64,000 nt of DNA, taken from assembly GCA_026745465.1 (NCBI GenBank), contig JACYXH010000446.1:1281466-1345465 (forward strand). The letters are read 5' to 3'. Source of the stretch: Lota lota. Its lineage: Eukaryota > Chordata > Actinopteri > Gadiformes > Lotidae. Below, in pieces: positions 1 to 10,786 of the stretch (the first letter of the stretch is position 1; each line of letters starts with the position of its first letter). The notes under the pieces were generated by a model, which was given only the letters and a program-made list of their open reading frames with translations, had not been told where the DNA came from and ran no database searches. A program made the position numbers and the translations under genes.

Positions 1-283
1 ATTTATTTTTATGATATTTGTTGTGGTAATACGTTCAGCTGTTGTCTGCAGCCCAAGCCCTGCTGTCGCTAAGCCTTTAATCACACACACGCTTCCATTT
101 AGTCATGTGTGTTTGTGTGTAAACACACTTTCATGGCTGTGTGCGTGCAAATCTTTGTGTCTAAGTGTCCTGAGGCAGTGGTTCCCGTTAATAAAATGTA
201 TTGTTGTGGACCGCAATATAATTGTGCCAACATTTCAAAATAATGTCAATATATTGTATTATAACAATTAACATTAAATACAT

Positions 284-284
<1 letters not shown>

Positions 285-317
<33 letters not shown>
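285..317. repeat. (TA)n microsatellite
   Basis: Uninterrupted alternating TA dinucleotides. Simple repeat, length-polymorphic in typical vertebrate genomes. The upstream 284 bases show nothing recognisable. Confidence 0.95.
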
Positions 318-319
<2 letters not shown>

Positions 320-514
320 CACTCAATTCTTCTTGGATCCAGCCTCTAAATCTTTGTGTAAAAATTAACCAAACTGTTGCCTGAAACTCTTAAGCATTAC
401 ATTTTGGGGGACAAAAGGATTGGAACTGCAGATTCTGTGGAAACTTTATGTGAAGACTGAGATGAATCAATCACTGTCTGTTCATGGCTCTTAATGCACT
501 TGTATACACACATA

Positions 515-566
<52 letters not shown>
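515..566. repeat. (CA)n microsatellite
   Basis: About 50 bases of pure CA. The reading frames that run through it on both strands are Thr-His or Cys-Val repeats produced by the microsatellite and are not genes. Confidence 0.97.
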
Positions 567-568
<2 letters not shown>

Positions 569-1487
569 GCTGTGATGAAATTGTTTATGTGTTTGCAAAT
601 GTGTAGGAAAGAGGTAAAGAGGGTTATCATGACTTTTCAATTGATGGATTTAGCTTCATTTCCACTTCACAGTCTGTTCTACACAGGCATTAATGGAGGT
701 GCACACTTACACGCAACACACACACAAAAATGTGTGTTTGCACACAGTGACTGTGCGCATTCCACTTATTTTGAACTGAATATTTTAGTTTGAGAGAGAA
801 ACAAACTGTGTTTCACAGTGGGAAACCCACAAATGGCTGAAGGCCCAGAAAGCATTTCTAACTTTAGCTTCCCAAACCTTGTTACACACTCCCAGTGGGG
901 TAAGCATTTATAATGTTCCATCTATGACAATGTTGCTTTGCATGAACTAGATCACTTTTATCCTTATTTTCTTTGGGTGAATAACCACGGTTTTGCAATT
1001 CACCGGTGGATTTATAGCTATCATAAAACAGTAAAATGAGGTTAATCTTCAAAAAACGAATTCATTTAATTTACAAAATGTCTGCTCCCTTCTTGGCATT
1101 GCATCAGTTTGCCAGTTCGCCCCATGCAGGGCAGAGGGTCATATTATCTTAAAAATGTGATCACACATGTCTGACTCGGACACCAAGCCACCAAACATCT
1201 TGGGTCAAAATGATGAGTAATTGGTTATAATTATTGACTTTAACATTTAGTCACATTTCTTTTTTTTGTGAGGTAAATATTTATCTTCACTAATGGAACT
1301 ATACATTAAAAGACTTAATTATAACTAGGACTGCAAACAGTCCCTGAGGTATTCACAGCCCACACACCGCCTATCCCAGCGGCCGCCCTTCTCAAACAAA
1401 TCACGGGTGGTCATTACTCCTAGATCCAACTATGCCTCCGTCTTTGTTCTTCAACACTGTTTTGTTTTTTTACTCCCATAACCCCCC
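567..1487. other. no gene recognised
   Basis: Mixed A/T-rich sequence with short CA stretches. No long reading frame, LTR border or transposon motif is visible. Confidence 0.6.
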
Positions 1488-1590
1488 CCCCACACACACA
1501 CACACACGCACACAGAGACACACACACAGAGACAGACACACACACACACACACACATACAGAGAGACACACACACAAACAGACACACACA
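1488..1590. repeat. compound CA/GACA microsatellite
   Basis: A C-homopolymer leads into imperfect CA runs broken by GAGA and GACA steps. The overlapping minus-strand frames (Cys-Val rich) are by-products of the repeat. Confidence 0.95.
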
Positions 1591-1851
1591 CCAGTTTAAA
1601 GGTAGATGCCGTTTGTGTGATTTTGTTCCACCTGCTGGCAAAGTGGAGCGTTAAGCTTAAGAGCAATTACTGTAATTGACAATGTGACATCATGGGATGA
1701 GATAACACAAAACCTTTTACACATGTTAAGGGACGTGTCCTATGTTCCTGGCAAGTTTCAGGTTCCTGCCTCCTTTTGACGTGGACTTACAATGGAAATG
1801 GTGAATTAGCGCTTAGCATTTATTCAAATTGACACTGACGTAATTAGCAAT

Positions 1852-2433
1852 TGTGGCAGTTTGATTCAGATGGAGTCAACTCGGTTGGAAAAACAGACAA
1901 CAGCAGACAGGTTGTGAGCAAAAGTAAGTTTATTCAAAATGGTGAGGGCAAGGGTGGAGGGTGAAAGTCCAACATAAAGTCTTCCCGGTCCGGGGTAGGT
2001 TTCCTGATAGGGCTTCAGGGGTGAATTAGAGGCTGGAGGCTGGAGGCTGGAGGCTGGGTGGACAACAAAGGAAACAGGGGTAGGACACAGTATGCAGCAC
2101 ACACAAAACGTCACTCTCTCCTAGTGTCTCTACTCTGTTAACGGGGTTCCTCTTCAGGGCCAGTGGCCACTTACCGTACAGTGGGAAGTTGCCCCAATCC
2201 TTCCTCAAGGGGAGAGGTTCTGTCTGCTTTTGTAGCTGGCCAACTCTCTTGCGGCCTCATGGCCGGCAGGTGTTCCCCATTGGCAATCATGCAGCAGGTG
2301 TGCCGGATAATACTGACTGTCAATGACTTCCCCCAGTGCTTGTCTTTTGGGGAAAGGCTGTTGTCCATGGTGCTGATCTCCTTTTCCCCTTGTGGAGGGT
2401 CTTTGGCATCTTGGCCCTCCACACTATCGACAC
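1852..2433 (-). mobile_element. probable solo LTR
   Basis: Read on the minus strand the block has the layout of an LTR: a GC-rich upstream part, an AATAAA signal (TTTATT on the plus strand near 1929) and a short U5-like tail ending near 1852. The hexamer GCAATT occurs at both borders (1847-1852 and 2434-2439), which would be a target duplication. The ends are GTG...CAC if the whole hexamer is the duplication, or TG at one side only, so the exact border is uncertain by one or two bases. A (GGAGGCT)4 tandem repeat lies inside at 2029-2058. No internal retroelement sequence is attached, hence solo. The family is not recognised. Confidence 0.5.
2029..2058. repeat. 7-bp tandem repeat (GGAGGCT)4
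   Basis: Four perfect or near-perfect heptamers inside the putative LTR. They cause the Pro-Ala-Ser repeats seen in overlapping frames. Confidence 0.9.
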
Positions 2434-2439
2434 GCAATT

Positions 2440-3002
2440 TTTACATCGTGTTCAGGAGGGTGGCCTCTTTGTGACCCAATTCATGTCGAGTCCCTGACTA
2501 CTTCTCAAGTGTAATTGTGATTGATTGAATATTGAAAAATATGACAAATTTGAAAACCTTTGTGCAATTAGGGGCTGAGCTATAAGCATTACCAATCCAA
2601 TAATAATACATAAACCCTACAATAACAATAGGTATCCACAGACACTCTGTGAATACCTAATTACAGTTAATTAGGAAATTGTCTGTTAAAATGATATCAA
2701 GAAACAGTTGAATTAAAGAAACAGACTTAAACCGCGAGACTCAACTGTCTAAATTAGGGTAGAGCTGAACTGTACCATGGGAATAGTAGTTTGAGTATGT
2801 TTGGCACGATAAGGTAAAAAGGTCTGGTACCCATTACTATGCTTTTGCTAGGTAAAACACAGAGAAGGTCTATTGAAAGTAGCAGCCATTTCTAGTTTTT
2901 ATTTCACACTTTAAAGTCTGCCTTGAATTGCAATGTAACAAGGCAACACAGCTAAAAGATCAAATCAAGTGGTTAAATGTCAACCCAGTCTCACACCAAA
3001 AT
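2440..3002. other. no gene recognised
   Basis: A/T-rich sequence between the putative LTR and the long repeat. Nothing identifiable. Confidence 0.5.
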
Positions 3003-3500
3003 GTTATGAGAAAAGTTATGAGTGAAATGCACATAAGCTTATTATTTATCTCATAAGGGGAATGGTGCAGGCTCCTTTTGACCTTTTGACCCCAGACTTG
3101 AAAAACTTGTCCACAGGCCAGCTGTGTTTACACGCCTAAAGGCACAAATTTCCATCTCCATCCCACCAAAAATAGGGAACTAGAAACTGCCCGGTGTTTT
3201 ATGTATATAGTCACGCCCCTTTTTCCGCCCTTTTGAGATGGCTAGAGATGCCAAATCTCATATGGAATGACATATCCGAGATTTGGAGTTCTAGCGCTTA
3301 CAGAAAAAAGGTTTGCCCAAATGGGCTGGTTTTTTGACAACGCCTCTCTGAAGTGTAGCCCGCAAGACCTAGATGATCAGAATGTGGTGTAAAAGGCAGT
3401 TTTGGAGATAGGAACGTCCTACCGCCCTGAGACTTGACAACCTTATTCTAGGGCCTGACTGGGACCCCAATACCAAACCTCGGGCCCAGGGGGGAGGGAC

Positions 3501-3537
3501 TTTAGGGTTTAGGGTTACGTTTAAGGTTAGGGTTGGG
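3501..3537 (+). repeat. telomere-like interstitial TTAGGG array (degenerate)
   Basis: Four imperfect TTAGGG-type units (TTTAGGG, TTTAGGG, TTACG, TTAAGG, TTAGGG) in about 37 bases inside copy 1 of the long repeat. Probably a chance or relic array rather than a fusion point, given its size. Confidence 0.5.
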
Positions 3538-3773
3538 GTCTGTCTATTTGCCAAGAGACCCACAATTTTCACAGAGCGATCCCAAGATGCCCACTGGTTG
3601 AAGGTCTAATGGCCTAGTTTCTATCTCTTATTAGAATTTAGATTAATTTCTAGCAATGGCTTGTGTTTCCAATGCATTCTGGGTGGGCTCTGCACTCGGT
3701 TCCGACGTCTCAACGGTTCCAGCCGGCGTTCTCTTCTCCACCCCACCTCGAACCCACCTCCTCGCCCCAGCCC

Positions 3774-4260
3774 GATCCCATGCAACTGCGTCGCACCCAC
3801 CTTACCCCGGAAGAGAGAGGGCATCGTCGCCGAACTAACGCCTGTGGCCAACCCGGCCACTTCATTTCAACCTGCCCCGGTCATCCGGGAAAAGGAGCGG
3901 CTCGCCGGTAATCTGAGGGGTTCTGGCAAGTCGTGCTCTCAATCCCTCGGTTCCTCGTCCCTTATTGGATGCAACCCATTGCTGGCAGGACCGCGCTCTC
4001 CCGCTCTCCATCCTTCTGGACTCAGGAGTGGACGAGTCATTCATCGACCAGGAAGTGGTTCTTCAACTGGGGATCAACACCATTCCCCTAGAGGTCCCAA
4101 TATAAGCCCAGGCCCTGAACGGTAAGCCGCTCGGCTGAGTGGAGCGTCGAACGATCCCAGTATCCCTACGCATTTCTGGTAATCACCATGAGTCACTTTC
4201 CCTCCACGTGATTAGATGTCCCTTTTCCCCAATTGTGTTAGGTTACCCAGGGTTTTCAGT
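3774..4260 (+). pseudogene. gag C-terminus and aspartic protease remnant (gypsy)
   Basis: Around 3840-3890 one frame reads CGQPGHF...C, a retroviral-type CCHC knuckle in which the first cysteine position is no longer cysteine. Around 4015-4060 a second frame reads DSGVDESFID, the active-site loop of a retropepsin, followed by a flap-like region and a conserved GYP motif near 4235. These lie in different frames, so at least two frameshifts separate them. The polyprotein is non-functional here. In the family this region processes Gag-Pol. Confidence 0.75.
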
Positions 4261-5022
4261 AAGTTCCACGCCCTATCTCTGCCACCTCACCGTCCCTATG
4301 ACTGTGCAATTGACCTCCTCCCCGGGGCTCCTCTGCCTAATAGCCGTTTATTTAACCTCTCGCAACCTGAGAGGGAGTCCATAGAATCCTATATTCGGGA
4401 CTCCCTCGCCGCCGGAATTTTCCGCCCGTCGTCCTCTCCAGTAGGAGCCGGCTTTTTCATCGTAGGGAAGAAGGACGGTTCTCTCCGCCCATGCATTGAT
4501 TACCGGGGTCTTAACCAGATACAAGTCAAAAACAAGTACCCACTACCCCTAATTAGTTCCGCCTTCGTCCCCCTCCATGGAACTACGGTCTTCACGAAAC
4601 TAGATCTTCGAAACGCCTACCATCTGGTCCGCATCAGGGAGGGGGACGAATGGAAAACAGCTTTCAATACGCCCCTGGGACATTTTGAATATCTAGTAAT
4701 GCCTTTTGGCCTCACCAACGCCCCTGCGGTATTTCAAGCTTTAGTCAACGATGTCCTCCGGGACATGTTGAATCACTCAGTTTTTGTCTACCTAGATGAT
4801 ATCCTTGTATTCTCGCAGTCATTAGTGGAACATAAACATCACGTACGCCAGGTCCTTCAAAGCTTATTAGAGAACAAGCTCTATGTCAAGGCGGAAAAGT
4901 GCGAATTTCACGTTCCCTCCGTCTCCTTCCTGGGGTACATCATTGGTCAGGGCGAGGTGAAGATGGACCCCGCCAATATGGAATATCAAGCCAGACACCT
5001 TGTCCCATCTTCACTCCCCTGA
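4216..5022 (+). pseudogene. reverse transcriptase domain, truncated (gypsy)
   Basis: An open frame of 268 codons holds most of a Ty3/gypsy reverse transcriptase: [16 protein letters not shown] (palm entry), [11 protein letters not shown] (first catalytic Asp), MPFGLTNAP, and YLDDILVFS with the catalytic Asp pair at about 4790. The domain is intact up to the sequence before the thumb. At about 4975 the frame leaves the family sequence because the RNase H segment is missing; the last 16 residues are out of frame with the linker that follows. The nearest copy in the window is at 48.4-49.4 kb on the minus strand. Confidence 0.9.
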
Positions 5023-6180
5023 GGATCCCTGTCCGGACCCTGAGCCAATCCTGTCACCCACCTGTCTCGTTGCTGTGCTTACCTGGGAGGTAGAGTCCGC
5101 GGTTATCAAGGCCCAGGAACAACAGCCAGACCCCGGTCACGGTCTGTCCAATCGGCTGTTCGTCCCAGACGCGGAGCGTTCCAGGGTCCTCACCTGGCCT
5201 CACTCCACTAAACTCACCTGCCACCCCGGAATAACACGAACTCTAGATTTCATCCGCCGCCGATTCTGGTGGCCCGCCATGGATGCTGACGTCCGTGCGT
5301 TCGTCGCGGTGTGCGTATCTTGCGCGCAAAACAAGACCTCCACCCGGCCCAGCTCTGGTCTTCTGCGTACACTGCCCATCCCTAGTCGCCCCTGGTCTCA
5401 TCTCTCCCTAGACTTTGTCACCGGTCTTCCCCCATCCAACGGAAACACCACCATTCTCACTATTGTAGATCGTTTTTCTAAAGCAGCCCACTTCGTTTCT
5501 TTACCCAACCCTCCGCTAGGGAGACGGCGGACCTCCTGGTCAATCACGTTTTCCGTCTCCACGGCTTACCCGTTGACCTAGTTTCTGATCGAGGTCCCCA
5601 ATTCACCTTTCAGGTCTGTCGAGCGTTCTGCTCGGCCCTGGGGGCTACGGTGAGCCTCTCCTCCAATTACCATCCTCAGTCCAATGGCCAGTCGGAGCGA
5701 GCCAATCAGGAAATGGAGGCCGCGCTACGCTGCGTCGCTGGCACCAACCCAACCTCCTGGAGCGCACAACTACCCTGGGTTGAATATGCGCATAACACCC
5801 TGGTCAACGCTTCTACAGGCCTGTCACCCTTCATGTGTTCCCTGGGATATCAACCTCCTCTATTCCCCACTCTGGAGTCGGAGATCGCGGTTCCCTCCGT
5901 TCAGGCCCATTTACGCCGGTGTCGGCGAACCTGGACAAGTGCACTGCTCCGCTCATCCTCCCGCTCTCAACATCACGCTAATAAGCGGCGAAGGCCGGCC
6001 CCTCAATACACCCCCGGACAAAGGGTCTGGTTATGCTCCAAGGACCTCCCTCCGAAGGCAATTTCCCCGAAAACTCTCCCCCCGCTTCGTTGGTCCGTTC
6101 GAGGTGGAGTCCATCGTCAACCCCTGCCCGCCTGACCACGATTCGTCCAGTCCCAATCTGTTCCCCGAAATAAATCCCTT
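5000..6180 (+). pseudogene. integrase, frameshifted and C-truncated (gypsy)
   Basis: The first frame (5000-5505) contains the HHCC zinc module (the HPGI...FWWP...C-x2-C pattern) and the first catalytic Asp in LDFVTGLPPS. A frameshift near 5505 moves the rest into the next frame: SDRGPQF (second Asp, about 5587) and SERANQE (Glu, about 5695). Another shift near 6050 precedes the FVGPFEVE barrel-like motif, after which the sequence jumps to LTR tail. All three catalytic residues remain, but they are spread over two frames and the chromodomain is lost. Confidence 0.88.
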
Positions 6181-6364
6181 TTGAATCCACCCCTGCCTCT
6201 GTCATCTGTGTCCTGCATTTGGGTCCCCTGTCTCGTACCTTAAAATAAAAGTGGTCAGTATGAGTTCAACGGGCCACACCCTATAATTTGCGACCATAAC
6301 AGGGGGCCTGGTTGTCACCCGTGGGCCGCGGTAACTTGGCCTTGGACATACACACACATTAGGG

Positions 6365-6394
6365 GAACATACACACACACACACACACACACAA
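6365..6394. repeat. (AC)n microsatellite
   Basis: Short AC run inside block C of the long repeat. The second copy has a shorter run at the same place (51590-51600). Confidence 0.9.
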
Positions 6395-6961
6395 TTTAAG
6401 AGCATACTAGACTCTTCCTTCTTCTCACACACTCAATAATGTGGTTGATAATTTAGATAATTCAGGTAGATTCAACAGTCCATCTTTAGAAATTCAACAA
6501 CTATTAATCTGGTTCTCTATTCCTTATTCCTATAAATATGCAGCTTGCCATGATCATTGCACTCAATTGAACAGAAATAGTAAATACATACTGAACATGA
6601 AGAATAACCTCTCACACATGAGGGGGTCATTGCCTCGGTGGCACTCGGGGAGGCGCTGGTCTGTCTGGCGCACCTTAGTGTGTGTCTATTTCCTAGCCAG
6701 CGGAACCTAGTTTACAACAAAAACAGAACAACAATTTACGGCAGCTCAGCTGTCACGTGTAACGTCGTTAAAGTAATTTATCTTTATATTAGTAAATGAC
6801 TGGAGTGCTCTTTTAAGGTGATAAATCATCATCTGACTGTGTAAATGAACCGTTACATGGAATTCGTAACCTAAGCAACGTTAACGGTGCTTACATTGCA
6901 TACATGTACCTCATCACAGAGTCCCGTACCACGGGAACAAAGAATCAATATTGTTGGGGGT

Positions 6962-7649
6962 TGTCGTAGGGTAATGTGCCTTTTGGTCCAATTGAGGTTA
7001 AGCCACACGTTGAAGTTCAATGAAGATATTTATTACACACTATAGGAGAACAAACAAGAACGCAGACAGGAACTAACATAACACATACATAAATGTAAAG
7101 CGTGACCTACATCAATGTTGGCTCTCGCAACCATCACCAACAGTCTTCCCCCTACTAATGAAGCCACTCAGGCTTAGATAGCAATAGCAGTTGGTTAGCT
7201 CCACCTCTAAGCTAAACCAAGTCATTTATAAATAAATTAACCCTTCTGTCAATTTTACCCAGCCATAACACAACACAAAAGTATATTATTATGCCATAAC
7301 ATATTACACACACAGCACAGCGTTATCCATATATTTTACACCCCCATATAATAGGAATTTTAAGAATACCTAAAAATACCCCTCACCATTTACCGCGATG
7401 GCCTGACCCAGCGCGATCCCGTGACATAAATTGCGGAAGTAAGTGCAAACTTGCCCTTAATGCAGGAGAACTGTGGTGAGTATGATGGATGTGATTTTAC
7501 AAACGTATTGGCCAGGAAATACAGAAATAACATATAACGTGCAAATGTCCATATGCTGTTAAAAATAGTCTGTCGGCTTCCATGCCGTGGCGCTTCGTAG
7601 CGCTGTACCATTAGTACATCCGATGCACTGTGACGATCACTTCGTCACA
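6962..7649 (-). mobile_element. solo LTR, 688 bp
   Basis: Bounded by TG...CA (TGTCGTAGGG to CGTCACA) and flanked by the perfect 5-bp duplication GGGGT at 6957-6961 and 7650-7654. On the minus strand it begins TGTGACG and has an AATAAA signal (TTTATT on plus at 7029-7034) about 70 bases before its end, so transcription would run on the minus strand. Copy 2 of the long repeat at 52390-52420 reads straight through this position, giving an empty site. No internal sequence remains, consistent with LTR-LTR recombination. The LTR family is not named. Confidence 0.85.
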
Positions 7650-7769
7650 GGGGTTATTCAGAATAGTGTGATCATATACAGGAATATTAAATATTAATAT
7701 TAAATACAGGATATACGCATGCATGTTACAGAAAATGAAATAATGGCCATAGGTCGTAAACAAGTGCAT

Positions 7770-8330
7770 ATGGATATATACGATAACTGGGGGGCTGGGG
7801 TATTCCGAACAAAAGTTTAGTTCATTGATCCACATGTTTCAAATACATATCTGGTAATAAAATGTCATTGTGGTTATTGAACAGAATATGGCCCCGAATA
7901 TGGCCTAGTCCCTCAAAACCCCAAATAACCATGAAAAACGCCACGAGCAGTTTAACTGACTACATCAAATACAAGCACTGAACTTAGATTATGATGATAA
8001 AAGGCAAATTTCTAACTAGAACGCATTTTAATGCTGAAACAATGTTACTAATGCATTTTCCACTGATAATGAAATGAATGTCAGCCGTTTGGTTTTCAGC
8101 AATAGCAGCGTCCATATCATTCACCATAGCAACGATAGAATACGTTATTTTCTGGCAAGACCTGAAAGGATTTCTGTAATAACTAACAAACTAAACGTCA
8201 TATACAATCACTGAACTAATATTAAGAAATTAAATACAAAATCAAAACCTATTCTAATGCCGAATCTATGTCAAAATATTGCATTTTCCACTGAGAATAT
8301 GTCAGCCATGTTTGCAGACAGAAACTTGTC
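7770..8330 (-). repeat. module E of the long repeat (copy 1)
   Basis: Matches 54297-54840 in the same orientation and 45251-45840 inverted. It contains an internal duplication: a segment starting CACTGAAC at 7977 recurs at 8209. The three copies are diverged (many substitutions and small indels). Confidence 0.8.
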
Positions 8331-8434
8331 ACGTGACGTTAACGCTGGCCTACAGAAAATAATTTAAAAAAGGGCTAGGCATTGCACATTTTTAGAGCCG
8401 TTATTGTAAAACTAATACGTTTCCCGTTGTGGAC

Positions 8435-8769
8435 TGTGGGAGTGTGTGTGGATGGTGGCTGGTTTCAGCAGCCTCACCTGGCCCAAGTCAGACTTATTGG
8501 ACTCTGGGGCTGGGTGGGGCTGCACACCTGTTGTACATTGAGCAATCAGTGTGCACAGGTTAAACCAGCCGCCACCACACACACTCAGGAAGAGCTCTCC
8601 GGCATGGCAGCATGGATCACCATCTGCATGCCTCATTCTTTGCAACCTTTACAATAAACCGGTTCAACATCACCACCCTGTGTCCATTCGTTTGGAGGAG
8701 TCCGAGGAAAGTCACCTAGGTGGAGTATGGAAGCCACCTAGGTGGCGTGTAGCTTGGACCTATGCTACA
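8435..8769 (+). mobile_element. solo LTR, 335 bp (copy 1)
   Basis: Runs from TGTGGGAG to GCTACA, with an AATAAA at about 8653. The flanks TGGAC (8430-8434) and CGGAC (8770-8774) are a 4-of-5 target duplication. A second copy of exactly the same length lies inverted at 51827-52161. No coding potential. Confidence 0.8.
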
Positions 8770-8774
8770 CGGAC

Positions 8775-9622
8775 CAACATAGTTGTACTATATTTTGATG
8801 TGAGACTGGGTTGTAAATGTAGAACATTGAAAATGCAGACAGAGAAAGCCAACGCAAATGGAAAGGAGAGACACTTTAATGGAAAATGAGTTCAAACCCA
8901 AATGCCATGTTGAAAGTGTGGGAACAGGAATCCTAAGATAACCTTCAAATATTTGTAGGTTATTCTTTTTTGAGGAAATTACTTTCCATCTTCCGGACTG
9001 GAAAGAAACAGAACGTAAATCAAAGACAAAGCAAGAACAATGCACACATAGTTTTATTCTTTCACAGGCATCACTGCCGAAGCTCTGGGTAGAACTGGTG
9101 GAAGTGAAGTGAAGAGCAATATGGTACATGGGTGACCATTGGAGACTATGAGACAGAGCGGTAGCAGTGAGTGTGAAAGGAAAGTAAGAGGCTTTAAGTT
9201 GTAGATAGTGAAGAAACGGGAGATAGAATTAGAGAGGTGTATAGCAGGACAGTATACAAAGGAGAATAAAAGACTGGAAGAGGTGTGGTTGAGGGTGTGC
9301 TAGATATGAAATTGGGAAGGGGGGGCATATGGATCAGTAGTCCTGTTATGGAAGAGGAAATAAAGGAAGGAAGAAGAAATGGATAAGAAAAGGAGAAAAT
9401 AGGAGTTTAAGATTATTTCTACCTAATCAAATCGGATAATCAGCTGTCCATTTCTCACTCTCTCCTTCTCTCTCGCACTCTCACATGCACACACGCACGC
9501 ACGTGCACACACATACACATAAACCCACTAAATCCCGCAATTCAATCACAATTAATCATACTTACACACATATTCCCCATGGTTCATTGTGACTCAATGT
9601 TCCATTGAAGAAACCCTGGCCT

Positions 9623-9624
<2 letters not shown>
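8775..9624. other. no gene recognised
   Basis: Purine-rich and mixed sequence without long open frames or element borders. Confidence 0.5.
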
Positions 9625-9666
<42 letters not shown>

Positions 9667-9678
9667 TGTGTGTGTGTT
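9625..9678. repeat. (GT)n microsatellite
   Basis: GT run with one TT interruption. Confidence 0.95.
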
Positions 9679-9839
9679 TAACCTTGGATCCCCGCTGCCC
9701 GCAGAGGTATTCTAAGACGAGGAGTCAGCTAGAGTAAGGCCACTTGTTCCTTAATGATCTGACAAAGTAATGTTCTGACAAAGCTGTCAAAAAAACAACT
9801 TCTGCAGACCACAGGTCTGGCGGTTGCCGGACCTGCACC

Positions 9840-9893
9840 TTATGGGAGCACCCTGTGGGAGCGCCCTATAGGAGCACCCTATGGGAGCGCCAC
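9840..9893. repeat. 13-bp tandem repeat, four units
   Basis: Four units of the form CTATGGGAGCRCC differing at one or two bases. Short minisatellite upstream of the BEL element. Confidence 0.85.
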
Positions 9894-10266
9894 TAAGTCA
9901 TATAAACAACCAAGATGGCTGCTGCACATGTGGCACATTTTCCGTTACTCTGATTGGTTGCAGGTCTAACCAATATCGTCCAAAGGCATTTTGGTCTGCG
10001 CCCGTTGATAACATCCTTTGGAAATTGAAAACAAACGGAGGAGTTCCAGACTAATACAAATTTGCAAATTGGTCTGGCAACTTGATCCGAAAGAGTACGC
10101 ACAGGAAGCGTGGGTATGTGCAACATTAAGTTATATTTGGTATTGGAAAACGGCTACTATATTTAAGTTGATTGCCTTAATGCCACAATCTCTCATCAAC
10201 GATAACCTGTTTTCTTGCCAGCTTTCTTCCTGGATTGCCTGGAGTCTTAAAGGGATAGTGAACAAT
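9894..10266. other. unclassified region upstream of the BEL gag start
   Basis: Contains CCAAT/ATTGG pairs around 9945-9975 and a CAAGATGGC motif at 9910, which look promoter-like. No copy of the BEL LTR seen at 19199-19517 is present here, so the 5' LTR of that element is missing or replaced. Confidence 0.4.
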
Positions 10267-10286
10267 ATGTCTGATGGCTCTGTTGG
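10267..10286 (+). pseudogene. BEL gag, first codons before the gypsy insertion
   Basis: ATG at 10267 begins the frame MSDGSVG. Across the duplicated GTTGG, the sequence after the gypsy element (from 12679) continues the same frame as EFSEKEKRLIKHTSKGLELF, which makes this the likely gag start. The assignment rests on frame continuity and on the clean target duplication, not on a family match of the first residues. Confidence 0.65.
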
Positions 10287-10786
10287 TGTTATGGTACTGA
10301 ACTCGAGACCCAAACGCAAGACACCAAGACGGAGATGGAATGGGGTCAAAAGGATTTATTGCGGTACAGACAAGGGCAAGGCAGGCGGATAGTCAGGCAG
10401 GCAGGAAGGGGTTCGTTGGCAGGCAGGTGGCAAGCTGGCCGAGGGACGTAGGCAGGCGGGTGGTCAGGCAGGCGAGTGGTCGATAACGGGAAGGCAGTCA
10501 GACGAATGGAAGCAGGAATCGGGGAGGACTAGGGGAAAAAGACAGGCGGGTTACGACAGGCTAGGACTGAGAAACAGGAAACTAGAAGGCTGGGATGAGG
10601 TCCTAACTTGCAAAGCGTAACAACGAACTGGCGCCGGCTGCTTGGTGAGGAGGGAAGAAGTAGGGTGCGTTGATTGAAGATTGGAGAGCGAAGTGCATGA
10701 GGGTAATTGGTGACGGAAAGATAAACAAGGACACGTGGGGAAGTGGCAGCCGGCGCCACTAGGTGGTGGCAGAGGGTGACGTGACA
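10287..10786 (-). mobile_element. 3' LTR of the deleted chromovirus (500 bp)
   Basis: Starts TGTTATGG and ends GTGACA on the plus strand; on the minus strand it begins TGTCACGTCACCC. It has AATAAA on the minus strand (TTTATTG near 10355). The chromodomain reading frame runs into it and stops at 10759. Confidence 0.9.

Larger units (their letters stand above)
3690..6250 (+). mobile_element. truncated Ty3/gypsy chromovirus-type element
   Basis: A pol region in retroelement order: gag zinc-knuckle end, aspartic protease, reverse transcriptase, then integrase. There is no 5' LTR. The right end is only an LTR tail: an AATAAA at about 6170 followed by a U5-like piece to about 6245 that resembles the tails of the complete chromovirus LTRs at 10.3 and 12.2 kb. 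The RNase H domain is deleted between about 4975 and 5000, and the integrase C-terminus with the chromodomain is deleted before 6180. It lies between blocks B and C of the long repeat; copy 2 has no element at that position, so this is an independent insertion later eroded. Confidence 0.85.
3003..8345 (+). repeat. long interspersed repeat, copy 1
   Basis: Five blocks here are collinear with a second copy at 47.8-54.9 kb: block A 3003-3330 matches 47824-48146; block B 3590-3690 matches 51000-51090; block C 6264-6712 matches 51516-51821 plus 52167-52212; block D 6840-6956 plus 7650-7745 matches 52290-52497; block E 7770-8330 matches 54297-54840. The two copies carry different insertions between these blocks, so the underlying repeat is older than the retroelements in it. 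No protein motif is visible in the repeat backbone. Its class is unknown: a large non-coding DNA transposon or a segmental duplication are both possible. Confidence 0.75.

Noticed and set aside
3501-3537. Chromosome-fusion telomere remnant
   Set aside because: Only about four degenerate units within a repeat backbone; too short and irregular.
9910-9990. Start of the BEL 5' LTR or its promoter
   Set aside because: No similarity to the 3' LTR at 19199-19517; CCAAT-like motifs alone are not sufficient.
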